This document shows, piece after piece, positions 35,807 to 49,100 of a DNA stretch of 64,000 nt (within the stretch, counting starts at the first letter, position 1; every line of letters begins with the position of its first letter). Below the pieces are notes generated by a model that worked only from the letters and a program-made list of their open reading frames with translations, did not search any database and was not told the DNA's origin. Origin of the DNA: Daphnia pulex (lineage: Eukaryota; Arthropoda; Branchiopoda; Diplostraca; Daphniidae); contig NC_060022.1 of assembly GCF_021134715.1 (NCBI RefSeq), forward strand, positions 3,415,001 through 3,479,000, in the 5' to 3' direction. The position numbers and the translations under genes are program-made.

Positions 35807-38800
35807 GAAACTTGTAAACGAAACGTTAGCAGCAGACGACAATTTTCATTCTACTAAGAAATCGATAGAAACAATTCAAAATCGACCGCTAAATCCAAAC
35901 CACTCAAACACGATAGTCTCACCCGTGCTCGACATCTGCTTTTAGACCGAAACCGCCATAATAAATAAGACCCCCCAGGACCTTATTCTTGGAAGCCAAG
36001 AGATAAGAAATCTTCGACCGAAGCGAACTGGTCATCATTACTAATTCAATCAGTGGTAGGAAATTATTACCCGTGGCGTTTGTTCTCGTTTCAAAATAGT
36101 CCAAGGCATGTATCACATTTTGGCATATTTCTTTTCCACATCTTCTTTTTTTACCGTCTTTTAAACCAACCACCTAAATTGTTGTGGCTCCTCGGAAAGA
36201 AATTTATGTTTTGAACGATTGCAAAAGTACTGTTTTAGCTTTTCCTTTTATCCCACCGGGGGAGAAAAACAACTGTAACTTTTTATTTAAAACAAAAAAA
36301 AAAAAAAAACAATAAAAAATAAATTTTTAAATTGATATTTGTCTTATTTTTCTGTAACTGTAATTCTGCCGATATGGTAAAAGATGTTTTGGCTGGCAAC
36401 CGTATAGAGAGAGCCCACTGGTAAAATAGCAATACTATTCAAACAACCAGTTTTTATTTTATTTTTTTTTTTTTTAATTCAATATTTTCCATAAATAGCT
36501 GTATAATAATGTAAGAAAATGCACATCAAATAACGTCATTTGACGCATCCGGAAGCTTTTTTTTACATTATAACATCATTGAAAAAATTTAGGAGAGGTC
36601 AATGGTGCCGTTATGTCCTTAATTTGCATGCACGCACCATTTTAGCTCTCGGAAACCAATGCATTAAAAAGAATGAAAAAAAACCTCCTTTTTTAAGGTG
36701 ACTCATGCACCGTGATAACGCAACAGCAGTGTTTTACTCTTATGTCATAATCAATCTTACTGAACTACACGCTAGACGCCAACGGTCGATCAGACAAGAA
36801 ATTGCAAAAACTTTAGATTTTTATTTTGCCAAAATAAAATTCAGCTCGTCTTCTTGCTGCCGGTCTGGACAGACTATACTAAATTCAAATTGCGCATAGG
36901 TAAAAAAAAATTTAAAAGAAGAAAAAAGCAATTTGGTGTGAAATAATTCGTTTGTTTTTCTTGCGGTTGTGGTTCCGAGAGAAAATGAGAGACACGACAC
37001 GTGAAACAAAAACCTGACTGGTTTTTCACTGAAGAAAACCGGGAAAAATATTCAGAAAATCCAGACCACTGGCCCGCTGGTAAACTCTGAAGTAAAAGGA
37101 GAGGAAATAATAAAGGAAGACATAAAAGGTCAATAGCCTCTGAAGAACTTTGGAACTTTCTCTTCCTGGGTAAAGTGTCAAGAATTATTTCGCCATTCTC
37201 GAATTCAACATTTTCTCCGACTCATTCCGGAAATTGAATTTCTCTCTTTATATTTTCGTTGCGATTCCTTTTTTTATTTTGGAGTCTAGAACCAACCGCA
37301 GATTGAATGCTGAAAAACTAGATATTCAATCCGTCACTATAATCTAGTCGCAACGGTAAAAAAATACCTTGTTTCTATAAACAAGAGAAAAAAACAATTC
37401 TGAACATTCGAGAGGATGTGCTATAGCTGTTTCGAATATCAGGAATTCATAAGACGTTCTTGACTTTTCTAATTGTACCGTTAGATTCTACTCCCAGTCG
37501 CCAGGTATATGTATGCACCCCGCCTTCCTTAAAGCCAAGCTAAGAGGGAAACGGGAGAAATATAGACGACCGAGAGAGGGAAATCGAAAACCGGGATTGG
37601 TTACTTTACACACAGCCAGGGAACTTGAATTTCTAGAGAACACACCAACTTCTGGGTGTTGAAGGTTAAGGTCAAGGGCGTGCACGTTCGCGTTGACTTT
37701 TTTAAGAATGCATTCCTCTATCAATATATTACAAGCAAATGAACTGTTATAATATGCATCGTTGATTGACTCAATCTGTTATACACCTCTTTCTACTACC
37801 CCGTGAATATACCTGTTTGTTGTTTGCCCAATCCCCTTTACATAACAATATTAAATTACATTTTTTAATGCAAGCCGTAAAGAACAGTAAATTTCAAAGC
37901 AGATTTCTTTAAGAGTTTACAAATTGCTGCCGAGCCACTTAATTCTGTTTGTTACGAATTTTAATTAAGTCAATATAGTTGTGCACTTCATTTTTTAATT
38001 TTACAAGAAACTGAGTTGCTTGGCGTTTTTTTAAATACCAGAACATAACAATCAAAAGAAAATAAATGCTTCCTTACCTTGATAACAAGCGAAGGATGAA
38101 ATGTGACGAACCCGTCAACAAGATTTCACAATCACGGTATATAAAACCCGCGTTGTTTAAAAAAAATTGGTGTCAAACACTCGACTCTACTAAAACACGA
38201 AAATTTTTTCAATTGGTTGGCCAAGACAAATAAAAATCAGACTACAAAGCACAATCGTTTGTTGTTTTTTTCAGAAAAAATATGAGTGAGGAACGAGCGA
38301 GAGCTCTTTGTGCGTCGTCTGTGCCTATAAGAGAAAGGGGCGCCCCGAAAGGCAAGCCGTTACGAGTATGACTGAGACGATCCGTTAGGAAGCTCCGGTC
38401 TAAATAGTTGGGCAAAGGAGGAGGAGGAGGGGTGGAGGGAGGGGCTGTCAGCGGAGAACAGGTGAGTACACACAGAATTGGACATGCTTTTGGACGTCAC
38501 TACACCGAGACGAAATGTTGAAAGAGAAAAACATAGATCCCTGTGACCTACTAAACTTCAATAAGCAAGTATATATACACTTCCCTCGTCCTGTTTTTCC
38601 TCTTCGTCATCATTTTGATCACAAAAAAACGGACGACAGAAACTGTTATTATATTTTAAAAGAGAGACGGACCGTGAAGTGAAGAGACAAGACGAAAAGA
38701 AGACAACACAAGGCCCACCGCTTCCTTGAGCCTTGGGCAACTCGCAAGCCAAGCTTTTACATAACTCGGAAGGGCCGTTCCCCCTTCTGAATCACGTGTT

Positions 38801-41800
38801 CAAAGATTGAAATTAATCGTGACTAATTCAAGCTTCCCAGGCCAACGATGATCATTTTTATGCTAATTAGGATTATTGTTTACATAGCACACGGCTCTTG
38901 CGTACATACCCTAAATTTGTCTCTAAAGCCAATTCAATTAAACGGTATTTTAATTTCAAGATAATTTGATTTGATAGATTTTGTTAAATTTTTTAATTTG
39001 TTCATCTAATATGATTTTTTTTTTAATGTTTTGGACAAAATTCGATGAATTCTTTTCCGGCCTTCATAATCTCAGCTGCGTTGTCTTGATTATTAGATGG
39101 ATTAGAAACAATAAAAACAAAGCTTCCGGTCAGGTTTTGCTTTCAATTTATATGTGTAACGACTCGGGAGTGTACACTCCCAGCTGTAAGTTCCCAGCTT
39201 TATGTCTACTATAGCAGTAGATAATACAGAATCCACACTATATATTTATGCAGCTCCGATGGCGGCTAAACGGCATCTATACCTGAAGTTGCTGGGTGTA
39301 ACGGACTATGTGGCGGCAGCAGGACACGGGTCCTATATTTTATATTGGGAAATAAAAGAACAGTATATAAGAAAATACTTGTTTTTTATAAGGAAAAGCG
39401 ACTTTGGTGATGTGTTGCTGGCCAGCGAAACAAACTGTATGCTGACGACAGGGTATATTTAATACCAAACCACCAACAACAGTGATAACTGTCGTGGTTG
39501 TACGTTTTTTCTTTCACAGTTGTTTTTTTTTTTCATTTTCTCGTCGACCGTCCCATCTGACACTTTCTTCTACGGATTCCCATGTTTTATTTGAAATGTA
39601 TATATCAATAAACAAAGTTACAGTACAGCACACTCCTCCTACTCAGCGCTTATGCGCCAGGGTTCAACGACGCTGGCGGATTTCCACGCGCACTTCCTTT
39701 CGATTTTTCAGTTCCATTAAAAGAAGAAAATAACATCGGATAACGGATGAACAGTCAACGTGACCGCAAATCAGGTAAACGAAATTTGGTTTTGATTTTT
39801 GAAACTATTACTATCTTTATATAGTTACCAGCAACACGCTATCAGCGAAAAAAGGAAGTGGGACCTCTGAAATCGATCAAATGTTAAGGCCAGAAGGAAT
39901 ATACGGTATTCTATGACGCTATAGGAATGGGACCTACTTTCACTTCCTGGCGGATTAGAAATTAATTATTCAATCGCAAACTTTCTTTCTTTCTTAAAAG
40001 AGTTCCGTGGTCAGTTTACAGTTATGCAATATCCGGCTCTTCGTAAAAAATCAAAAGTTTGGATTGAATTCAGCTGGACTAGTTTAAACATGATTACATT
40101 TGAAAAAAAAAACAAGAAAAAATATAAAGAATGTATGAGGCACCAAATGGGGAGAGAGGGTACGTTAGATTGGATATGGATAATAAAACTTAAAGTATTT
40201 AAAGAATTTTTCTACAAAAAAAAAAAAAAAAAAAAAACAATATTCCACCAGGCACACTAACAATTGCAACTGTTCTTTGTGAACAAATGATAAAAAGACG
40301 AACGCTTAGAAAACAGGTAATGATTTCGGGGGGGGGGGGGGAGAGGTTAGGTAATCTTTTAGAAAAAAGGTGCCCTCCCCCCACAAAAAAAGGAGGATGA
40401 GTTTTGGTGTTCAATTTGTTTGAGGGGAGTCGTTTAATGACGGGGAACTTTGTGTTTTTATGTAAGGGGGGAGGGGGTGAAAATTAATTAAATTTTTTAG
40501 TTTATCAAATCAAACTAAATTTAATTTCCTTCAAAGTAGGCTAGTGGATCCCTCTAAGTGCATTCCTGTACCAGTTTGTTTTCCATTCTGATTAACTGGA
40601 ATTGCGTAACTCGTGTGCTCAAATGTATGTCCAGTTCAATTTCACGCCGCGACTTTCTTTGTGAATTGGCTACCCGGATCGGTTGGCTTACCTTTATCCA
40701 TTCAAACTGAAAAGTGTGTAGACCGCCTTTGTAAACTTACGGCCACTTACTTCATCTCCGTACCAAAAGAAAAAGTATCCAACCAAACAAATAGTAAATT
40801 CGAAAAGTTAACGAAGTGGTGAGAATGGGGTTGTTTGTCACTGCATGACATAATAGCCTAGAAAGATTCACGAGATTTTCATGTCACGTGATACTTTAGA
40901 ATTGATACTGTTTCAAAGAATAACGGGTTTGTTGCTGGATTTAGACCTGTAAATCAACGTCCGGAATCGGAACAAAGAAAAAAGAAAACTAACAACTTTA
41001 TACTACATCTACTAGATCACTTCATTTTTTGTTTCTGATGTAGAGCTGATGGTGATTGTTACCTCGGGCGCTAATTGCAGATAGCTGTTGCATAGGTATA
41101 CACGGGCAATCTCGTTTGACCCACCAATTAACAACTGTTGCTCACATTGGCTGGAATAGGAATAGCTATTCTGAAGAAACCTATTTGAAATCAAAATAGC
41201 CCGTTAATCACGTACAACGTTTTAATCAGGGACAATCTTCATTATTTAACAATATAAAGCCCAGCAATCACTTGATTCGGGTCAACACTTAATAACCTTC
41301 ATTGTTTTCAAGTAGCAATTAAAACGGTATAATCTAGAAGATAAAAATCCTGCGATACTTATCTCGCGCGTTTGTATTTAGCTCGCCCGATGTAGAAGAG
41401 GCGGACAAAGTCGTTGAGCGTGAAGAGATTATCTTTAATAGAGCGGCATCCAGCGGGAGAAATAACTGAAGATCTGTTAGAAATGATTAAAAAAATAATG
41501 CTCGAACGCAGATTTTCCTTTTTTTAAATGAAAAATAGCCACTGCCTGATGGCAGTTTTCTGTCTCCGTATATTTTTTTCCGTCTCGTTATTCGCACGAC
41601 GTCCGTAACAATTCCGTTTGATCTCGCGCTTAGCCCAACGATTATAATATTTGATTATATACAGTCGCAAACACACTCACGCACAATAGACAAGACCCAC
41701 CGACTTGCGCACACAACGAGGTGTACCGTATTTACGTCATAACTTTCAAAATGTCATGTCACATTAAATAACGGACCCCAGCGTTCACCATCCCCATTTT

Positions 41801-42081
41801 GACCAAAAAACAAAAAAATATAAGCGAAAAACTTAAAGTCTTCCTGAAAACCAGGACGTAGTAGGTAATCAAAATTGACGCAAAAAAATTCAAAAAAAAA
41901 ATAATAAAACAAAACGAATTAAGAAATAATGTGAAGAATCATCCATAGAATTCTTCGGTCAACCGATTTTTGGCTCTTCTTTTTTCCTCGTAGTAATTGT
42001 CTTATTTATTTATTATTATTTTTTTTTTTTTGATTATCTTCTCCTATTTTCTTCCGGTTAAAATAATTAAAAAAAGGTTGT
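35807..42081. other. Long intergenic region
   Basis: No supported coding gene in 6.3 kb. It is AT-rich with homopolymers (A21 at 40216-40236, G14 at 40328-40341). The only gene-like signals are a TATA-like box and a strong splice donor near 38.1-38.5 kb, listed separately. The right end should hold the 3' UTR of protease 2. Confidence 0.45.
38138..38467 (+). promoter_or_regulatory. Possible plus-strand promoter and non-coding first exon
   Basis: TATATAAAA at 38138-38146 is followed about 315 bases downstream by a consensus donor CAG|GTGAGT (GT at 38462). Between them is a 29-codon ORF starting at 38282. This arrangement suits a first exon of a plus-strand transcript, but no partner exon was found. 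Confidence 0.25.
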
Positions 42082-45000
42082 TCATGTTGCAGGTAACGAA
42101 TCGCCATCCAGCGTCGATTGGATCCAGTCGAGAAACTCCGTGACTCGAGTGGATACTCCAGGCTGGTTGGGACGGGCGCACCCGACTCCCCAGGAAATGA
42201 TACCGGCCAGCACCCAACGGCCGCGTTTGTAAACCATCATGGGACCACCGCTGTCACCCTGTTGGGTAAAAAAAAAAACAAAGAAACAATTACACGAAAT
42301 GAATGAAGTCGTTTAGCACAAATTTAACATTGAACTGTCGGTTTTGCAAGGAAATCGCAGAAATGAGCGTGACGGGTTCTTGTACAAATGTTTAGTCGGG
42401 AATTTTTGTTTCCACTTGTTTAGCAATTTAAGCCACTCAGGCGATTATGGCGGATAATCGTGACAAGAACGAGAAAAAGAAGAACATTTCCACCAAATTA
42501 GACAACCGGTGTCCTTTGGTTTCCCTTTCAAGGTTGACGCAAAGTCATCAACTTTTATTCTTCTTTTGGGTTCTCTACATAATCGGCTGCGTGCTGTGCG
42601 GTGCAACGCCGACGACTTGACATTTAATTGATCGCTGATGTAATCCAAGACTAAAGAAAAGAAAAGAAAAACCCCAGAAATGCCACAAATTCCGGAGAAG
42701 AAGTCTTAAAAAGGTCGTGGAACTAGTGTAGATTAGTCGTCCTCAGGACAAGGTCGAGCCCGTAAATTTTCCACCTCCTCGTTCTCACGCACACATACAC
42801 ACACACAAACGCAATTGGCATATCAAGGTTAAGAGCTTTGTTGTGTTTAAACGAAAAGGAAATCCAAGCGGATGACGTCTCGCTTTAAACACGCGGGCTC
42901 ACTTTGGCCGAGCGCAAAAAGACGGAACGAGCTGCTAATAACCAGGAAAAATAACCAATAAAATCTAAGTATTTTTTTTAATACTATTTTGTGTCGATGA
43001 AAATAGACTGGATGGAGAAGGTGAAGAGGATAGAAAAATATCGGGAAAAAATCTTCCGGCGTGGAATGAGATTTTTGTTTTAAGAAAACCCGGAAGGAAA
43101 TCGACCGTTTCGCTATCACTAGTGCCTTTGTTTCTCTTTACAGTTGCTGGTTTGAAGTATTTCAGTTATAAATCAATGTGCAACAAAAATTAAATTAAAA
43201 AAAAGTGGGGAGGCGAAGAAAGTGAATTATTACTTCACACGAGTCTTTGAGTCCTTCCGGGTAGCCGGCGCAGATGGATTGGCGATCAATTTTCTTGTGG
43301 ATCGACTGATAAATCTTTTGGCATTCCGTGTTGTTGATGATGGGCACGCCGACGTACTGCAACCGTGTCGAAATTGGACTTTCTGCGATAAAAAGACAAG
43401 AAGAAGTAGAGAAATGTGTTCCATCCCGGATGAGAAATAAAAATAAAAATTATAAAAATTTACTTTCGCCAAGTCTACCCCATCCAGAGACGAACGACTG
43501 GTCGCCATCGAATTCCATATCCTTGTCCGGCAGGCAGATGGGCAACGTACTCGATTGGTATGCAACGAGCGGAGTGAGCAGCTTCAACAGGGCAATATCG
43601 TTCGCCTGCGTGTGAATGTTGAACTGCGGGTGCTGGACGGGCTGGACCCGACTTTCGATCCACTTGTCTTCGACGCTGGCGAAATCGATGCCGCCCATGC
43701 GAACCAACAGGCTTTCCGGCTGAACACTGTGTCCACACAATAACACGTTTTGCTCGTTATTATTCCATCAACGGGGAGGGAGCGGGGCAATCAGAGATGT
43801 AAATGAGGCAATTTGCAATTCAAACGGGGGATCAGTTTATACTTGCTGAGACAATGAGCGGCGGTAATGACCCAGTCCTTGGACAATAGAGACGCTCCGC
43901 ACTTGTGAAAGTATCCTCGCCTCGTCTTCTCTTGCAGCGTTACCTAATAAAACACAATTTGCATATGATTCCACTTGTAGCTCCTAAAGAAATATTTGAT
44001 TCTTTTTACCTGCCACGGCCACTGGCCGAGTCGAGCGTTTTCTCCCGAAACGATTTTCGGCCACCGGTAGACGGGCTTCCCGCAAACTGAAATTTAAAAA
44101 TCAAAAAAACCAAAAAAATGAAATGATGAGAATTGAGTCGGCCAACGCCATCTTTTGGTCGGTGAAATAAATTCGTTCAAACCTGCACCTGCGAGTCGCT
44201 GGAGGTCGGGTGCCGGAGCCAATGAGGGCAACAGGGTGAAAGTGACATTTCTCTCATCCTTAATAGCCACAGGTAAGCTGCTGGAGCTGGTGGGCGTTGT
44301 CGTTGTCGTGGTGGTGGGCGACGACGGAACACTCGTCGACGATGTTCTTGTCGTCGATAGTGCGGTCGGCTTAGCGGTCGTGGTGGTGGTGCTGGTGGAT
44401 GATGTCGGCGGGATCGATGTCGTCGGTTGGTCGACAACCTCCTCCTCTTCGAGCCAGCTCTCCTGGATTGGCACCACCCCAGGGGTTTGGCTCTCCACCA
44501 CGGCGTTGGCGTAGATGACGGTGACATTGGGTTTGGTCGATCCTATTCCTGTCCACGTCGTCGTCCATGTCCCGCTAGAGGAAAGAGGACTCATCTCCGT
44601 TACGGCGGCTGTCAACGACAAAACGAAAAACACGAGACGACATGAGAATTGCATTTCTGTCATTGCCAGCACGCCGGGGCATTAATAAAAGGTAACATGA
44701 TAGCCGGGCAAACTAACAGCTGGAAGTGCTGCTGGAAGTCGTTGTTGTTGTTGTTGTTGTCGGGACAGAAGTAGTGGTAGTAGAAGGAGAAGAAGAAGAA
44801 GGAGTTTTAAGTGTCGTTGTTGTTGTAGTTGTCGTTGCGGTTGTTACAGTCGTCATTACAGTGGAGGACGGAGTGGTCGTCGGCGGAATGGAGCTGGACG
44901 TCGTGGTGGCGTTCACGGCCGCCGGCCCGATCGAACCAGGACTAACTACAACGGGTGAGACTGTCGAGCTGCTGGCGGCATTACCGTGACTGCTGCTGCT

Positions 45001-46106
45001 GCTGCTGCTAATGGACGGGGCGTGAAAGGTTGAGTAGGGAAATTTAGACAAAGTAATAGGCTGTGGCTTGAGGGCGTAGATGTCGGCCAGCAGGTCGGGC
45101 CAATAGCTCAAATCCAGCGGATCGAAAGGTGGCCGACCCGCTTCCGGGCCGTCGATATCGTTGCTCTCCAAAACGCCTATCGGCACCCGGGGGAGATTAT
45201 CGGCTGTCAGCGGCAGCGGCTCCTTGGCTGGTGACGACGAGGCAGCTGATGGCGGGCGAATAATCAGCGGAGGATCGGTGGTCGAAGAAGAGTACGTCGG
45301 CAGGGTACAGCACGATCCGAAATAGAACCCTTTGGTGCAGATACCCACGTGACGGCCTCTAGCGCGGAAACAATCCTAAATAGAAATCAAATCAAAAGAG
45401 AAGAAAAAGGCCAAATCAGAGAACTGGCACCACTGGCGTTTGAATCGAAGCGCGCGCAATTGTTTTTCCCCTTTTTTTTGTTTTTCCCGCCGAGGTACGG
45501 AAAGGAGTCAGGAAGGAAATGGGCGGATGTCAAAAGAAAAGGAAAAAAGAAAAAACTTGGTGTTGACAGAACGGTTGGAAGTTGCGGGACACGCAAGCGC
45601 GTTTTTCTTTGACGTGTCGGCCATAGATTGATGTCAAGTTGTAAACGAACAACGGGGCGAAACTAATTACCATGGCAAACATGCACCGACCCTCTTCTCC
45701 GCTGGTGACATTCACGCAAGTCTCGAACGGCCCTGCCCGTCCTGCACACACACAAAGAAAAAAGAAAACATTAATAAATCAAATAAGGTAAAACACGGAA
45801 AATTCACTTTGCTGGTACCAAGTCGAGTCTCATATCGGACAAGAAAAAACAAATGAGGTTCCAGGCTCAGACATGTTCCAGCCGGAGGTGATGTGTGCAA
45901 GAGTCGGTTAGAAAATGATAATAATAAAAAAAGGAAAAGAAATGGAAGAAAAACGGAGACGTACCGGAGGCGTAGGGCATAACATTGACTTGTGACCGTG
46001 CTGATATGACCATCGGCTGACTGATGATCGAGGCTATTAATAAGAGGCTGATGAGGCCGCCAGCAGCCGGTCCGTCCAGATGAGTCGAATAGCGGAAGTA
46101 ATCCAT
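42082..46106 (-). CDS. Secreted CLIP-like/mucin/trypsin-type serine protease 2
   Basis: Nine coding exons on the minus strand: 46106-45965, 45741-45671, 45375-44718, 44608-44183, 44086-44010, 43943-43843, 43726-43464, 43382-43234 and 42258-42082. They give 687 residues. A hydrophobic N-terminus ([14 protein letters not shown]) serves as signal peptide or anchor. The CLIP-like domain has C56, C67, C73, C84 and C93-C94, again with CMFAMDC and FYFGSCC. A Thr/Ser stalk follows (about 110-425). The trypsin domain begins WPK|IVSGE (I444), with H488, D535, S632 and S1-pocket D626. Splice positions and phases in the protease domain match protease 1 exactly, so the two are paralogues. Differences are an extra intron in the CLIP domain, a two-exon stalk and Lys instead of Arg at the activation site. 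An alternative start lies 18 bases upstream at 46124. Confidence 0.88.
44183..44190 (-). promoter_or_regulatory. Tandem splice donors 6 bp apart in protease 2
   Basis: At the end of the stalk exon the minus strand reads GCAG|GTGCAG|GTTTGA. Either GT keeps phase 1 and differs by two residues (GA). Protease 1 uses GTTTGA at the homologous position, which favours the distal site. Confidence 0.45.
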
Positions 46107-49100
46107 TTGATAAAAGAAAAACAAAAAACTAATCGGTCCACGTTTTTTTTGTTTGTTTTTTTAATAACCGGGTGTGACGGGGGATATAATATCCAGCAGC
46201 AGACGAATTTCAACGTCAGGTGAACGTTGTGGCACACAAAAGTTGTTGTTGGCTCCCACCGGAAGAAAAAGTTAAACCGACTGGCCACTGGATGTGGTTG
46301 GTACAGGTCTAAAAACCGTCAAGAAACGCGCACTGACGAGCGAAAGGCACAAAACAAACGCGGCCAATTTGCACAGGGTTCAGATATCAAAAGGCCCATA
46401 AAGGGGATAGACTGCGGGGGACGATTGTTTGGGAATAGGAACTTTTTTACCAGCGCCCGCACTGGCCGGAATTCCCGAGTCGACTAAACATGATGAGATA
46501 AAAAGAGGAGAGAGAAAGAGGCAAGGAGCAGCAGCTCTGTGAAATGAATCTAAGCGCAAAGTGAGTTGGTTCTTTCTCTCGGCCACTCTACACTGAGACT
46601 AACGCCATCACTCTGGTAGAGAGAAAGAGAGAGAGAAAAGAAAATGGGAGAAAAGAAGGAAAGAAAACAAAATGAAAACAGGTCCGCAGCAGCAGCAGCA
46701 GCTCTGCTGTGTGTGTGTGCTAACGAGGTCAACGCTTTCTCCCATCAAACTCTCTCTCTCACTGGGTCGAAGAAAACGGCTCTAGACGTTCGTATTGTAT
46801 TGAAGTAACAACAACCAGCCCCGTGAAATGAGGCCAACGTTCCTCTTTTCTCTCTCTCTCCTTTTCTCTCCTTCTTCTTCTTCTTATTCTTCTCTCATCT
46901 CCCTCGTCTTCGACTCGCCCCCGTCACTTGTGACTATAACCCCCCTCTCACTCCATTTGTTGCACAGCTTTGCTTTCTCTTCTTCTTCTTTCTCAACTCT
47001 CGACGCATGTATGTATGCAACAACTTTTTATCGGAGGCCATCAAGTTCGTTAGAGTTTGACTCGAGGAAAGAAACAACCTCAAACCCCTTCGAATTTTCT
47101 TAAATTCAGAAATGAAGCAACCAATTTACCTGGTGACGTTCACCCACCGTATACGATTAGAAGCGGAGGGCGGAAAAATAAATTGAGGTAATTCATTCAA
47201 GCGAGTGTGTGTGTGTGTGTACAGGTGTTGTGCGTACTATATATGGGCTAGCAAAGTGGAATATTATTTTTATTTCGGATGGAAAGAAAAGTAGAGATAA
47301 CCAAGAAAAATGGTAACATAATAATAATCCAACTGGGTAAGGTGGAGGGGAGTAGCGTGAATCGGGGGCTCGTTAGTCCGAGGTGAGACGGAAATTCTGC
47401 TCTCATTCGCGCAGGGACACGCACCATTCGAGTCGGCGCCCAATAAAAAGATATACAACATCATCATCAACATAACAAAAAAAAAAAAAAAAAAAAAGAA
47501 AAACCCCAAAAAACCCTATTTTTTAAATTTAAGTTTTTAAAAAGAACCACCTTATAATACAGACGCGAACCACTTTTGAAAAAAAATAATTCGCGGGTGG
47601 CAGAAGTTTGTCGGTCCACCTCAAACAGACGGGGAAAAAAGTCTGAAAAAGACGCACACACAAAAAAGTTGCGAGCGTGATATTGCTATATAGTGCCCGA
47701 TAACACGAGCGAGAGAGGTCCGTCGTGACGCCGTAATCAGGTCAGACACCTTGACGGGCGGGAAGATAGAACATGTAAATCAGCTCACGCATCTGCGACG
47801 AGGGTCTATTTATTCGTCAATATCACATCATATACTACAGCTGCTGCTGCTGCTGCTGCTGCATAGTAATTGTATGATATGCGAATACGCGTTAGATAGT
47901 TTTAAAAGACTTGCAGCTTAGTATGTATAAACATTCAAACATTGGGAATCCCATTTCCAATGGGATAAACATTGAAAGACGGTGGCAGAGCGGATGGGCG
48001 GCCATTTCTTCATTCCACACAGGGCGGGAAATTCGACTTGGCGCCTGTGTCCTGTCACTGTCATCGCGTATAGACGCAAGAGGAGGACCAAGTTAAGGAT
48101 TGATTCCAGCTCTGGGCATTATACATTAGAACGGACATTATATAACTGTCTTGAAGCAATACAGCTCAGAGCTCAGCGATCCGCTCACTTTGGGTGACAT
48201 TCCAAGTTGCAGTGCGGTTTCTATCGATCTGCTGTATAATGGCCCATATAGCATGTGTCTGTGTATACTGACTGGCTGGGAATGGCTGAGCTTTTGGCCT
48301 TCCCGTCAACAGCAGTTTGAAAAAAAGAAACAACAAAAAAACTTGGCGTACAGCGCGGAAGGAAGAGACGGAATAATAGAACTGTATGTGGCGACTCTAT
48401 TTATACGCCATGTAGACTTTGCTTGTTTGATCAACACGTTTCCTTTTTATTCCCACCCACCCACCTACCACCCCGCACACACTGTAAATCAACGGCTTTG
48501 GCAAGGATCGATCCGCCGGTCGTCCACCGCCAGTTCAGCAAGGTGGGAGAGAGAAAACAACTATTCCGTCTTTTTTCTCTAGATTTCCGACTTCCCAGAA
48601 ATCGGCCGTGTGTGTTCCATGTCTTTCTTCCATACTACTATACCTCCGCCACCCAGGGTTGACCCAGCAACAAGAAGTTGGCGATTTCGTTTGTTCTCTG
48701 CCGTTGTCGGAATTGTTGATCAGCAAACTCAACTCTATGTGTATAGATATAGCAGTTCTAACTGGATTGTTTTGTTTCACGATATAAATGCTAATAGTAT
48801 ATAGCTAGACTAGAAGGCTGTCAACAGTCGATCGATGCTGTCAGGCTGTAAATGCATGTAGACTATACTTGACGGTAAATAGACTTTTTTTTTTTGGGGA
48901 GGGGGGGGGCCAACCAAAGAGTTTCTTCGGAGAGAACAAGTCGGCGTCATGGACTTTGAGCACTTCTTCGCCGAACTGTGTACATACTAGTAGACCGGTG
49001 TGCTGCGCAATATGGAGGAATTCTTTCGTTCAGTTATTTTGTTCTTTCCGTTCCATTTTCATTCTAGTCGGTTGGAAAGTTAAATCCGCAATGACAACAT

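Noticed and set aside
39202..39462. 86-residue plus-strand ORF as a gene
   Set aside because: No signal peptide, domain, splice context or compositional support. It is within chance length for this DNA.
44155..44989. Plus-strand Val-rich ORFs opposite protease 2
   Set aside because: Same artefact of the Thr/Ser-rich stalk exons on the minus strand.
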